From positions 46,854,884 through 46,918,883 of the forward strand of contig NW_026262712.1 of NCBI RefSeq assembly GCF_021869535.1: DNA of 64,000 nt, given 5' to 3'. A program made the translations under genes and the position numbers. Of this stretch, positions 33,191 through 44,802 are shown piece by piece; position 1 is the stretch's first letter; each line of letters opens with the position of its first letter. The stretch is from Mytilus californianus. Taxonomy: Eukaryota; Mollusca; Bivalvia; Mytilida; Mytilidae. A model generated the notes under the pieces. It was not told where the DNA came from. It made no database searches and saw nothing but the letters and a program-made list of their open reading frames with translations.

Positions 33191-33405
33191 ATCAAACGTT
33201 AGAATTTATCAACCAACGGAACGAATGGAAAATATCTGTCATATTCCTGACTTGGAACAGGCAGTTTCCAAAGAAAATGGTGAGTTAAACCTGGTTTATA
33301 GCTATCTATACCTCCCACCTGTATGACAGTTGTTTACAGTTCCGTTATATTGACCGAATGGATGCGTAACAAAAACAGGCATAATAGGTAAATGTGACGA
33401 TAATT
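33190..33405 (-). repeat. Partial R3 repeat copy
   Basis: GAATGGAAAATATCTGTCAT, ATTCCTGACTTGGAACAGGC, AATGGTGAGTTAAACCTGGTT and TTCCGTTATATTGACC match the middle of the R3 copies at 15420-15640 (opposite strand) and 45620-45770 (same strand). Confidence 0.65.
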
Positions 33406-33984
33406 GGGATCAAGCAGTAAAACTTGTGTAAAAATACATCATAGACATCATACAACACAACTGACTAAAGAATTCAAACAAACATACAAAGACGCCAACA
33501 AAAAATGTGATTGTAAGTGATAGCGAATCTGTCAAAAACGTCAACCAAAAAATGTTTTTGTAGTTTATAGTGTATACAGTATAAAGTATATTTTAAACGA
33601 TTGCTTCTATCGTCTATGGTCTATGTTAAATCCTAATGATTAAGTCAAAAAAATATTTTTTAAATTATTTTAGAATTAAATTCTAGAATTACAATTGAAC
33701 ACGGATTATATCCCTTGTTGAAGAGTATACTGGTACAAAAACTATTTCGCAGTAGTGCAGATCAATGTGAAGTGCGAAGTTAATAAAAAAAAACTATGTG
33801 TTACTTTAATGCATAAACATTTCCAGATTTATATCTTTAATCTAAATAGAAGACAATATAACTATTATTTATGCTCCTTACCTCTGTTATTGGTCCAAAT
33901 GAAATGTTTAACTTTGGCGCAAATGAAATATGATTTGTAGCGCAAATGAAAGAGTTTTTAGCTGCGATGAATACTAATTGGCGC

Positions 33985-34895
33985 AATTGCAAAAAAGGCG
34001 GAAGATACCAAAGGGACATGTTTCAAAACTGACAAATCGAAGAAAAACTTAAAACGTCATGGCAAAACACACACAACGATGACAAGACAAACAAGTCCAC
34101 AAAACACTACTTAGAAAACTGAAAACTGAGCAACACGAACCCAACCAAAAGGTGGATTGAAATCTGGAAGGGAAGCAGTTCTTGCTGTACATGTGGCACC
34201 CATAGTATTGGTTATGTAATAACAAATCCGGTAATAAATCTCATTCGGCGAAATCACAATCGAAGAAAGAAATTAAGGGATTGTGGTAACGACAATTTGA
34301 ATTTATCTGTCGTCATCTGTGACACAGACGTGTCATAACGGTCAACCATCTCATGAGCTTTCTTGTAAGCAGCAATCCTTGACAATGATGGTAGGAAACG
34401 CACGCTCTATAATATCATATCAACTGAAATATGTACTCCATATGCAGAGGCTGATGCAATTTTGATACATAGAAATGAAAGTTCACAAATGGGAAGCGAA
34501 AATCATCCATTGTGTCGTAAAAAATTTTTCTCAACCAACCCTTTTTGTCAATTTCTAAATGTAAGTGAAGATAAAAAAATGAATTATTCAGTGGGAAGAC
34601 ATCACCTATATGGCAGAATGTGAAGTTAAATGATAATGCTAGCTTGTTTTTATTCTTACTGAAAACTCCTCAATGAAGTCTGCCTAATTTGAATAAAAGA
34701 AGAAGTCGGCAAGAAGAGGAGCACAGTTGATTCCAATAAGATAGATTCCAATTGTTTGTTATAAAAACGTAACATATATGCTGTCAATAAAAATATCAAG
34801 CATCTTAATGATGTCACTTTTACAGATTTTTGTATAAGATATGATAGATAAACTAATGATTTTCCCATTCTAAAACAAGATGTTTGTATCTACGT
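33985..34895 (-). pseudogene. Decayed reverse transcriptase of the YSRACVSY retroelement
   Basis: On the minus strand, from about 34895 downwards, fragments read IDSIYVTF (shifted), GINCAPLLADFFFYSN, FNFTFCHIGDVFPLNNS, LHLEIDKKGWL, DDFRFPFVNFHFY, the degraded YYRACVSYHH and LLLTRKL. They are followed by the same 3' region as at 12780-12960 (GGTGCCACATGTACAGCAAG, TTGGTTGGGTTCGTGTTGCT). The order is that of the element fragment at 12485-13090, but this copy retains more of the 5' side, including the MGTNCAPLLAD-type box (here GINCAPLLAD) and the RYxDDVxxLNN-type box (here CHIGDVFPLNN, active-site residues lost). Many stops and shifts; long dead. Confidence 0.6.
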
Positions 34896-34899
34896 TGGC

Positions 34900-36110
34900 C
34901 ATCCTTTTTTAGCGTCAACGTCTTAATATGAACTAACTGTAAACTTGTCCTTTATTTTGACCACTATGGTAATACCATTGCTGATTGAATCAAATACTAC
35001 AAAAGCAAAAGTTCAAGGTAAAACAATTCTTAATGAGACTGTATCAAAGATTAATTCTTATGCAGTTTTTAAATAACAACTTTTTTTTCATTGGCTAAAA
35101 GTAACCTTCAAATGCAAAGTTGACATATCGTAACTAATGAATGACCCGCAATTTTGAATGCTAGGATCAACAAATGTTCGATTATTACAATATTATCAAA
35201 AATAAAACAACACCTACCTCAAAAATGCTGCTTTGATGTGATTTTATCCAAATGTGAACCTTAGAACTAACATTGTAACCTGCAGTTTGTAAGTGCTCAC
35301 TTGTATGACGTCACGTTTAGCCATGACATCTATGTGCCAAAATCATTCATGAAGAATCGTGGAATTTTATTTCATTTCAAATTTATTCATTTTTGCAAGC
35401 TCTAACATATTATTTCTTTTTTTTTTATTGTATTAGAATCGGAATAACAGTGCTGTAGCTGAAGAGTTGCCGCCGTAATTTTGGCTACGCGTCGCCAGTA
35501 AAACTCCATTTTGACCGTTAAATCGCCAATTGACGGCCCCAACTTCTCAACTACAGTACTATTATTCCTTAAATACAGTAACTAAATGCAAATGAAAAGT
35601 ACACAATTATGTTGATAAAGTAAATATTCCCCCTTAAACTGTATATATTTGTTGCTGTACTTTCAAGTTTAAAAAAAAAACCAAGTTAAGGAAAATGTAG
35701 CAAACCTCTTGTGTAATGTTTTAGGTAATTTGAGCTTTTCGGGTTTCTGACTGTAAACAGTAAAAATGCAATCTATTAACTAAAATGTTGAACAGTTCTT
35801 CATGAATCAAGTGGAGGTGGACAAAAGCTCTTCACCAAATAATAATGCGTATATATTGTGTGTCAAGACCTTATCGTACCGACCTTACACAAACTGGTTT
35901 TTACTTTTTAAAACTAATTTGTTTTTTATATTCGTTAAATTGTGCCAAACTTACAATAAATCCCCAACTATTAAAGATAGAAGTAACAGACTTGACCAGT
36001 TTATGGTGCATGGGTCTTTTAAAATGCATGTTAGTAGTGAAGATATTACATTCATTGAAATGTGATATTTCTCTTTGAATATTTCTCATAACGAGGGCCT
36101 TTGGGGACCA
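34900..36110. other. Gene-free stretch with a CRE palindrome
   Basis: No supported gene. TGACGTCA, the cAMP-response-element palindrome, is at 35306-35313. A weak exon-like stretch on the minus strand lies beside it (see rejected items). Open frames at 35802-36078 show no motif. Confidence 0.45.
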
Positions 36111-36117
36111 AAATGTA

Positions 36118-37885
36118 ACTTACTTACTTACTTAATCCTCTTCGTGTTTTGATGCACATAAGGCCGATACTAGCTCTCTCCATAACACTCTGTCTTGTGC
36201 TTTCTTCTCTACTTCTCGCCATGACATCCCAACTCCCAACATATCGCTTTCCACTGTTCTTGTCCATGTTTCTTTTGGTTTTTCCCTTTTCCTCTTGCCA
36301 GTTGGAGTCCATCTCAGTGACACTTTAGCGATTTTTGCTAGTTCCTTCCTTAAGACATGGCCTATCCATTTTCATCTTCGTGTTTATATTTCATCTCTTA
36401 TGTCTCTTTGTGCTGTCAGTTTGAATAGTTCCCGATTGGTTAATTTGTTGGGCCAAAAGATTTTACATATTCTTCTCAAGCAGGTATTGTGAAATGCAGC
36501 CAGTTTGTTGAAGTCAGTTTGTATAATTCTCCAACATTCTGAGCCATAAAGCAGTACAGATTGGACATTGCTGTTGTAAATTTTAAGTTTTGTGTTTCTT
36601 GCAAGGAATGACGATTTCCAGATTGGTCGGAGTTGACAGAAGGATGTTCTAGCTTTACTCAGTCTTGCTTTGATGTCTTTGGTGGTCCCATTATCATTGC
36701 TTATTACACTGCCTAGGTATGTAAAGTCTTCTATTTCCTCGATGTTTAAGGATCCAATCTTTATTGGAATTTTATTTGATTGTTCGTTGATTGACATGAC
36801 TTTCGTTTTCTCGATGTTTATTTTGAGCCCAAGTTTGTTTGACATAGTATTCAGTCTTGAAGTTTTCTTTTGCATTTGTGTTCTGTTGCTGGATAGTAAG
36901 CAAATGTCATCTGCAAAGTCTAGATCTTCAAGAAAGGAGTTGAGTGTCCATCTTATTCCAGTGTTTCCATTTCTTAAGGTTGATCTCATACACCAGTCAA
37001 CAACTATTAAGAAGAGACGAGGAGATATTACGCATCCTTGTCTGACGCCTGTATCCACTGAGAACCAATCAGAAAGCTGTCAATTGTGTAATACACTACA
37101 TTAATACTTGTCGTAGAATATCTTTATCAGCTTGACTATTTTTGATGGTACTCCATATGCTCTTAGTATGTCCCAGATATATTCTCTTATTACACTCTCA
37201 AATGCTCTTTGGAAGTCAATGACGTTTAGTACTATTTTGTTCTGCCACTCTATGGATTGCTCTATGATGTTTCGGAGGGTAAATATATGGTCAATGCAGC
37301 CTCTGTTATTTCTAAAACCTGCCTGTTCTTCACGCAGTTTACTGTTGATGGAATCAGTTATTCTATTCTTGAGGACTCTGAGTAATACTTTACTAGGGAT
37401 TGAGAGTAGTGATATTCCTCGCCAGTTGTTGCAAAGTTTCAGGTCTCCCTTCTTTTGCAGTTTTATAATAATGTCTTTGTCCCATTCAGTTGGTATTACT
37501 TCATCTATCCATATGCTGGTAAATAAATAATGTAGTATCTCGCTTGTTGACTCTATGTCTGATTTTAGTAATTCTGCACTGATGTTATCTATGCCTGCTG
37601 CTTTACCATTTTTTAGTTGTCTTATTGCCTTTTGGATATCATTTTTGCATACAGCTTCTGTGTCTTTTTCAAGTCCATCTCAAAACGGTTGAATGTCAGG
37701 TATATCATCGTTTGTTTCAGCCCTATTCAGGATATTTTTGAAGTGTTCTGCCCAACGATCTAACTTTTCCTTGTCTTTAGTTAGTAGCTTCCTCTCTTTG
37801 GATAGTACTGGTGCATCGTTATTCCTGGACTTTCCACAGAGCTGCCTAGTGATTTTGTATACTACACTGAGCTCTCCACGCTGTG
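36118..37885 (-). pseudogene. 5'-truncated LINE (RTE-like) reverse transcriptase with in-frame stops
   Basis: Read on the minus strand, one frame runs through LREEQAGFRNNRGCIDHIF, LNVIDFQRAFES, DTGVRQGCVISPRLF, LEDLDFADDICLLSSN and LGLKINIEKTKVMS. It goes on through LLYGSECW to the tail KWIGHVLRKE, LRWTPTGKRKREKPKETW and AQDRVLWREL. FADD is the catalytic box. The frame is kept from about 37150 to 36132, but stop codons interrupt it: two close together near 37100 and two more near 36370-36384. At the 3' end is a (TAAG)n tail (36118-36136). The endonuclease half is missing, so the copy is 5'-truncated near 37885. Clade assignment (RTE-like) is from motif style, not from a tree. Confidence 0.85.
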
Positions 37886-37907
37886 TTGAAGATATATTAT
37901 ATCACAG

Positions 37908-38055
37908 CTGTAGATGAACAATGCATTTTCGACATATCACGGATTTTTCTCTACGATGTGATTTACAAAATAATTGGGAAGGACACGATTACTTTTGAGG
38001 ACTTACAGACAGCATTCAACATGAGTTTATCAGCCGAAACTGGGAAAACGGTTAA
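37908..38055 (+). CDS. Possible N-terminal exon of a ZIP-like transporter (weak)
   Basis: After ATATTATATCACAG the plus strand is open for VDEQCIFDISRIFLYDVIYK, IIGKDTITFEDLQTAFNMSL and SAETGKTVNF. The pattern FLxDxIxxxGxxxxxTxxxLxxxxxxx resembles the extracellular N-terminal part of vertebrate ZIP8/ZIP14 (FLQDLI..YGEGDSLTL..L). The same strand carries a ZIP exon at 61649. The acceptor has a poor pyrimidine tract, the donor (ACG|GTTAAT) is weak and the end is uncertain. It lies immediately next to the 5' break of the LINE. Treat as a hypothesis. Confidence 0.25.
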
Positions 38056-38376
38056 TTTTTTTCTGGGTTGTCGATTAACACAGACATAGAAAATTGTATT
38101 TGAGCAAACGAATGTATTGTTTTCTTCACAATAGTACAAGTTAATATCCGAATAATATACATTGTACCAATACCTCCTTTCATATTGTATATTCTGTTCA
38201 AAAGAAAATGCAAATCTGAGACGTATGTTCCTGACTTTTTATGAAAGTTTTCAAGATATTTATATTTTCGACAAATTTTAAAATGAATATTGTCATTTCA
38301 TTCTTTGGATAATATTCTAATAGTTTCATTTGGTACGTAGAAGTCATAAATTTAATGAAAATCAACACAATCTTAC

Positions 38377-38749
38377 ATAGATATAAGAAGATATGGTATG
38401 GGTGCCATTGAGACAATTCTCCATCCAAGTAACAATTTGTAAAAGTAAACCATTATAGGTCAAAGTACGGTCTTAAACACGGAGCCTTGGCTTACACCGA
38501 ACAGCAAGCTATAAAGGGCCCCAAAAAGGACTAGTGTAAAACCCTTCAAACAGAAAACTAACTCTCCAATCTATATAAAAAACAAGAAACGAGAAACACT
38601 TATGAACCACATTAACACACGACAACCACTAAACATCAGGTTCCTGACTTAGGACAGGTGAAAACAAATGGAGCAGGTTTGAACGTTTTATCTGGCGCCA
38701 ACCTTTACCCTAACCTGAAACAGTGGTGTAACAATACGACATAAAATGA
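38377..38749 (+). repeat. Dispersed repeat family R2, copy 2
   Basis: Near full-length copy. ATATGGTATGGGTGCCATTG, ATTATAGGTCAAAGTACGGT, CACCGAACAGCAAGCTATAA, CGAGAAACACTTATGAACC and GCGCCAACCTTTACCCTAACC match the copies at 14260 and 57846. Confidence 0.75.
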
Positions 38750-38759
38750 TACACTATAA

Positions 38760-39590
38760 AACATTAATTGAAAAAAGGATCAACTCATCAAAGTATGAAT
38801 ACTAACAGATTTTAGACAAAAGTTAGACCATGAAAACCAAATTACCAAACCAAATGTACACATGTATATAGAATCGTCACTGACACTTCTGATATTCTCA
38901 CGGTATACTACATGTTTTACAAGTTCATAAAGAAAAAGTTACATAAACAAATTGATCACTCATAATTCTTTTTGCACTTGATCCAATATTATACATGAAA
39001 CTGAACAGGGGAAAGGAACATAGCTAACCTCTACCAATTATTTGCTATTCAGCTTTTTCACCTGTTTAAAATGTTACAAAACATCATTAATAAGAACTTG
39101 ATGATTTCTAAATGTGTTAACAAATAAAATTGAATAACTCTAGACGATATAATATGTCTTTATTTTCAGTTTAATGTTTTGTGTACTCTTGTACAGTAAT
39201 TGCATATATTTAGGGGAAATGCATAAATATTAAAGACAGGTGTTGTTTATGCAGTCAAGTGGTAGTCGATTTATCCCTCCATCGGGAATATGACACAATC
39301 GGTAAAATTACAGATAAGGCGACTATTCTAGTATTTAAGGTCTAAGACCGCAGAAAAATGTCATTATGAAGTAGAACCACAGACACATCATATCGGCCAA
39401 CCAATTCAATATGGTGACCATAAAACGCATGCAATTTCGATTTCAGTCGTTATTCCTCATAACTCTGTTTTAGCTATCTATTTGTGTAAGCTAAGGGTCA
39501 CGACCCTGTTGATAAAGTCCGTATAGTGTAAACATGTAGGAGCATAACGAATTGATATATGTAAACGATATACGATGATACAGAGGTTAT
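38760..39590. other. Gene-free stretch
   Basis: I see no coding or clear repeat signal. Confidence 0.5.
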
Positions 39591-39595
39591 GTTAC

Positions 39596-39695
39596 TACTC
39601 TCCAGCTTCCTCCATCAGCAAAAACTGCCCTCCACGAAATAGAACAATAGTGCGGTAAGTGGCGTTACACACCAATCAAAAAATCAATCAATGTA
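39596..39695 (+). mobile_element. 3' fragment of the tRNA-derived SINE
   Basis: CTCTCCAGCTTCCTCCA, CCACGAAATAGAACAATAGTG and TAAGTGGCGTTACACACC, followed by AATCAAAAAATCAATCAATG, match the 3' half of the intact SINE at 44815-45057 (CACGAAATTTCCAACAGTGC, AAAGTGGCGTTAAACA, CAATCAATCAATT). The tRNA-like head is missing. Confidence 0.6.
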
Positions 39696-39699
39696 ACTA

Positions 39700-40345
39700 C
39701 TGAAACATTGCAAGCTGGCAATGGAAAAGTTGAAATTATCACGTTTGTTAAAGATTTTAGTTTGAAGTCGTCTTTTTCATGTTTATGTGTCAGACCTTCT
39801 AGTTTCGATTGTATCCGTAATCTCAAGTTTAGTGCAAATATGAGATACAAGTACTTATTAAAATGTTGGTTATTGAGTGATAGGACATAATCAATATATC
39901 TGAAAGTGAATTAAAGAACCTTGCTAGATGTTTTTCCTTTCTGTTTTGAGAAGGTACTGTAAATGTTTGTCTTCATATAAGTCGGCCAGTTGGGGTGCAT
40001 CATGACATGTAGTATCCATTAGAATACGGACTATTTGTTGAAATATAAATTAACTTTACCATGTAAGATTTGTCATGATCGAAAACAAAAAAATTGTATC
40101 AACGCTTCCCAATTTATTGTTAAAAAAGGCTATTTATATTGAGATGATTTAATCGATCTTTTAATTAAGCATGGGAAGTAGCTGTACAAAGCGTATACAG
40201 ATTAAAAACAAATTATATAACTGTAAAATTGTAAACAACATACGATGGAGCAGGTGGTAAGGTACTGCTGAGAAATTCGAAGTTGATGATTTCAACGTTA
40301 CAACCATCACGTTTGTCATAGATTTTGTTTAAAGTCTATCTAGAA
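39700..40345 (-). pseudogene. Two fragments of the YSRACVSY retroelement reverse transcriptase
   Basis: On the minus strand 40345-40190 reads YDKRDGCNVEIINFEFLSST, then LPPAPSYVVYNF, the YDKRDDFNFxIVNFPFLxSN region. Further on (about 39900-39700) comes FRYIDYVLSLNNQHFNKYLY, followed by IQSKLEGLTHKHEKDDFKLK. That is the upstream catalytic region with YIDD changed to YIDY. Because the downstream part precedes the upstream part, these are two separate decayed copies or a rearrangement. Confidence 0.5.
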
Positions 40346-40357
40346 AAATTTGTAAGG

Positions 40358-41160
40358 GGTTCCGCGGAACTCAGTGTCTCGCCTACGATTGCTGCTGCCA
40401 GTGTAAAAGTGTAATATTGACTTTAAAAAGTGAGTCCAGTTATCAGTGAAATACAGAAATTTAAAATTTATCATGTGAAAAAAATATTTAATTCCAGACT
40501 ATCTGATAATATTAACTGTAAAAAACTAAGTCTAGCTATCAGAACAAAAAATGAAAAAAATATTTTTTTCAAAAGTTTACATCAGACTATTATCTCTAAA
40601 TCATTCAAAAGCTACTGCCAAAGTTTCATAAAACTCTATGAAGGTTTGACAAAGTAATTGATGTGTAACAAACCGTATCTACTTGTTATATTACCTGTAA
40701 CAAACTAAATCCATTTATCAGTAAAATACAGAAAAATGGAAATAAATATTTGCAAAATTTTGCTCTAAATACTGTCTATTGGTCATAAACAAGCTTCTGT
40801 CCAAATTTTATAAAATTCCATAAAGGTTTGACAAAGTTATCGATGACTGAAAAACTTTAATCTTAGACAAAAGCTGAAATTAACTGTAAAAAAACTAAGT
40901 CAATTTATTAGTAAAATACGGAAAATTGAGAATAAATATTTTAAAAATTTTGTCCTGGATACTGTATTTTAGACATAAACAAGCTTCTGTCCCAATTTCA
41001 TAAAACTCCATGAAGGTTTGACAAAGTTATTGATGTACAAAAACACTTTAACCACAGACTTAATCTAAATGTTGACGCCGCCGACGCCAACGCTGACGAC
41101 GGAACCTAGGATCGCTATGTCTCGCTTTGGCGAATTAAATTTCGCAGGCTTGCCAAAAAT
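40358..41160. mobile_element. Non-autonomous element with GTTCCGCGGAAC hairpin end and ~180-bp tandem core
   Basis: The left end has the palindrome GTTCCGCGGAAC followed by TCAGTGTCTCGCCTAC. The right end has CGCCGACGCCAACGCTGACG, GGAACCTAGGATCGCTATGT and TCTCGCTTTGGCGAATTAAA. In between, about three diverged units of roughly 180 bp start near 40525, 40698 and 40888; each has AACTAAxTCxAxxTATxAG, AAATACxGAAAA and AAGGTTTGACAAAGTTAT. Hairpin at one end, GC-rich CGACG region at the other and a tandem core repeat the plan of the elements at 9193 and 26876. No protein is encoded; the open frame 40430-40657 is repeat sequence. Confidence 0.6.
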
Positions 41161-42700
41161 ACCAAGATATGAAACAGACGTTCACGTTTCAGCAGTATCC
41201 TTAATCCCAAGTACACACATATATTCAAAATGCACGTAGGTTATTATTATATATCAAATAAGTCGATTTGCTTCTGCAGATGTTTCGGATTTTACCCACA
41301 TTTTTACACAGTCGTACATTATAATAGTTTATTTGTTGTCTTCTAATAGAACCATCCGTTTATATAGTTTTTTAAAACTACAATTTGTATATAATGATAT
41401 TGATTTGAAGTCGGTTATATCGTTAAAACGATTTTGTCATATAATGTTTAAATGTAATATGGGTCCAACATGGGTTAGGAATATAATATATTTTTCTTAA
41501 TCACTTGGTTAAAACTTCCAAGCTCAATTCAATTCATTTTTATATAAATTAAGAACAATAGGAAATGAGGTCATAATTATGTGTAATTTCATGTTTATAT
41601 GCTATTATATTTATGATGAAATAATCTCTACCCACAGGCAAGTAGAGAAAAGTTTTTTTTTAAACTGTACATATTAAAGATAATTTCAGAATGAGTATTA
41701 ATTTGAAAATATTCATTTTGTCCATTATCCAGAAAAGCGCTTCGAACGCATGGAAATATTTAACGTGATGTTTTCATTTTTTAAAGGTTCTAGAACTAAT
41801 GCACATAGAATGGATTATCCAAACTTATATATGGAAATGTAGTACAGTTATTGGAAGTATTTATTTCTTTTCGTCATTGAAAAGTTTCTACAACAGTTTG
41901 TGCAAACCAAAAAAGTATTACTTTTATATATGCCATAAATAAGTGCAACCTGACACTTAATATAGTTTTATATGCTTTAATAAAAATGTCTATATGAGCC
42001 CGGGATTCGTTATGGATTCTTATGTCACATTTAAGTAGCAATGCACAGACATGGACATACGTTTGACCAAAAAAAAAAGTAACTAGTTATATGATAGCAA
42101 CACAACGACAAAATCAAACCAAAACTAAAATCAACAGAAACTTGCCAAGATCTGCTTTCAACATTATATTTCTCCATGGACAAAACCATTAAGATAATAG
42201 CAACAAAAAGACCGGACTAGCTCCTCGGACTTGTGACAGGCATATCAACCCGTACCTGAGTTAAAGAAGATCTGTGAGTTCTGTACGCCTTCCTTTTTTT
42301 CCGTAGCGAACATTTAAATAACAATAAATTTCGGGGAAAATGCAAAGTTAACCATTTATAAAAAGCAACTCAATACTTACGAAATTACAGATGACAAACA
42401 CACAATATCAAAGCAAAAAATATCCTGAGGTAATGTAATGACTTCATGATGTCAGTTAATTGTTGAGCTGTCATTGAACTCTTTTGTCTGTTCTCTTTTA
42501 GTTCCCACATATTTAAATGTATTTTGATCTATTAAAAGTTTTATTATACTAGACACACAAGTTTTGTGATCATGTGTAATGGATCAAATGTTTTCATTTT
42601 TAGATTCGCCAAAATATTTGTATCTACTAAAAAATGTTTAACATGTAACCTCAAAATGGTGCAGTAAATTTGATTTGTTTATTTATTGTCTTTTCCCGTA
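41161..42700. other. Gene-free stretch with a small R1 fragment
   Basis: A fragment of R1 (ATCCAGAAAAGCGCTTCGAA, ACGCATGGAAATATTTAACG, reverse orientation) is at about 41735-41795. Nothing else was recognised; AT-rich. Confidence 0.5.
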
Positions 42701-42710
42701 TACCCCAAAG

Positions 42711-42859
42711 ACAGCCAAGCACTCGTTCCAAAGATTAAAATCACAAGATCAAGTTCAATTTGCGCCGATGCTGTTTTCATAGATGACGGATCTGTCGTTA
42801 TGGGTGATGTTGACATGGTAGATCAATTGAACCAAGAAGAAGGCGTAAATAATAATGGG
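42711..42859 (+). CDS. Candidate exon, possibly the cytosolic loop of the ZIP-like transporter
   Basis: A long pyrimidine-rich tract ending CCCCAAAG (or CAAAGACAG, four bases later) leads into an open frame DSQALVPKIKITRSSSICAD, AVFIDDGSVVMGDVDMVDQL, NQEEGVNNNG. A consensus donor GGG|GTAAGT follows at 42860. Composition (acidic, Ser/Asn rich, no hydrophobic segment) suits a soluble loop. It ends in phase 0 and the ZIP exon at 61649 begins in phase 0 on the same strand. In LIV-1-type ZIPs a variable cytosolic loop precedes transmembrane segment 4, so the order is right. The exon itself looks real; its assignment to the ZIP gene is inference, and the implied intron would be 18.8 kb. Confidence 0.45.
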
Positions 42860-42869
42860 GTAAGTGTAA

Positions 42870-43440
42870 TGGACGTATTTGCAATATAGAAATTGAAAGA
42901 AGGTTGTGCACGTTTATTTATATGAGGACTATTTTATGCATGCCTTTTTCTAACTCAAATTGTACAATAACAACGATTTTTTATGTGTAATGGATATATT
43001 TGGTTATATCATTCTATATATAAATCGGCACTTTTTATCATTTGATATGGTCTATTTCGTTTCTATGATCAATGTTTTTTTTTTATCTGCGGCTTAATAT
43101 ACTAGAATTCATTAATCATATACATTCTCAATTCTATATATTTAAATCTCCCGATCTCTTTTTCCGTGTAATCTTTTATTCAAAATGATAGAATATGTTG
43201 TAATGGCATAATTTTCCTGCTTTTTATAAAATCTACTTTTAATTAAAGGTAATGTCACTTAAAAAAGGACAAATTTAAGAACGACAATTTCATTGACGTC
43301 TATTGGTCAACAATAATTAGATCGAAGATGAAACGACAAATGCAAAAAATATGTTTGTCATTCATTAACAAAAAAAGGTATTCATACTCCGGACTATTTA
43401 ATTTTTATTTCTTTTCATTAAATCCAACACAAATATTATA
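42870..43440. other. Gene-free stretch, probable intron
   Basis: AT-rich; nothing recognised. Confidence 0.45.
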
Positions 43441-43444
43441 AAAA

Positions 43445-43835
43445 CTTTCTTATCACCTAGCGTCTGGCTCCGTCGTCGTCCGTCCATCATCGTCCGTCGT
43501 CGTCATCCGTCGTCGTCTGTTAACTTTTACAAAAATCTTCTTCTCTGAAACTACTTGGCAAGATTTAACAAAACTTGGCTACAATCATTATTGGGTCATA
43601 TAGTTTAAAACATGTGTCCGCTGATCCCGCTTGCCAACCAAGATGGCCGGCATGACTAAAAATTGAACATAAGGGTAAAATGCAAGTTTTGCTTACTACT
43701 TTGAAAACTGCTTTGAATAGAGAAATCTGACACAGGTAAATATGTTCAAAATGTTGAGCTCTACCATTTGTTCATCTACTTTAAAACTGTCAGACGACCT
43801 CTTATAGGAGTTATTGTCATACTGGTTTACAGATT
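43445..43835 (+). repeat. Degraded copy of the GCTCACCTG-family element
   Basis: TTATCACCTAGCGTCTGGC, CGTCGTCGTCCGTCC, AACTTTTACAAAAATCTTCT, CCAAGATGGCCGGCATGAC and CTTATAGGAGTTATTGTC keep the order of the copies at 9861 and 57190. The left terminus is eroded. Confidence 0.65.
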
Positions 43836-44802
43836 AAGCCATTAATATTGTCACCGGAAGTCGTTATTTTTGGAAACAGTTGATGTAATTAGGAATGGCG
43901 TCAGGGATGACACTACTATTGCATTTCGGGTCAAGATACGGCCCCATTCCCTTACGAACGATAAACACAAATGGCTGTACATGTAAATTAAATTTTAAAA
44001 TCAGGATTTTTATTCTGGTCTGTTTCCGAAAACGAGCTATGATCAGTGTCTTATTCAGATCTTTTATTAAATTGGAATCAGTTCAGCATACCTTCTTTTG
44101 AAAATTCTCATGTAGGTTAATAAGCCCTTCCTTTTATTTGCATGGTTATTGCAATTGTTCTTATATTATTGTGTAGAAAAGATAGTACATATAGCTAGAA
44201 TATACCATCAAAATATGTTCTTGTGTACACACTGGTGTAGGAATAAGTGATCAAATTTTCAAATATGGACAAAGAAGGATATTCATCTGATTCCTTGTGA
44301 AAAATGTAAGACAGTACTTTAAATGATTAGATAATTTAATAACAAGAATGACAACACTGTAAAGATCTGTTATAATAAGTGTAAAGTCCAAAGGCTACTA
44401 TTTAATATGTTCATGGTTGCACTGCAACTCAAATTGTATCAAAGAAAGCACACTTTATAGACTTGTATTTAAATGGATTCATTTTTGAATAGTCTGATTT
44501 AGCTCAACATGCTCAGATTAATGAAAATGTTTTATGAACAGTTCTGTTATATTACCTGTACATTGTAAATGTAGATGTATGCTTGCTTAACCGTCTTGAG
44601 TTCCTCATCATCTCGTCGTACAAAGAAGCTACTGACTGACCTGGTTTTCTTCTGAGCTATGAAGGACTTCTGATGAAGTTAATAGTCCTTGCATGCTTTG
44701 AAACATCATTCAGGCCACCGTAAACGTTCTGGTTGCAGTCTTTGCAAAAAGCGTGTGATATCCCAATCGTTGAATTTTTCAATTAGCCACGCTTTTCTTC
44801 TT

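Noticed and set aside
35214-35280. Exon-like stretch on the minus strand ending GAG|GTAGGT, next to a CRE palindrome
   Set aside because: The frame that stays open ends in phase 0, which does not fit the 24811-24855 exon, and the short ATG frame stops after 26 codons or fewer; nothing ties it to a gene.
36670-37530. Plus-strand open frames of 132-144 codons
   Set aside because: They lie opposite the reverse-transcriptase frame of the minus-strand LINE and have no motif of their own.
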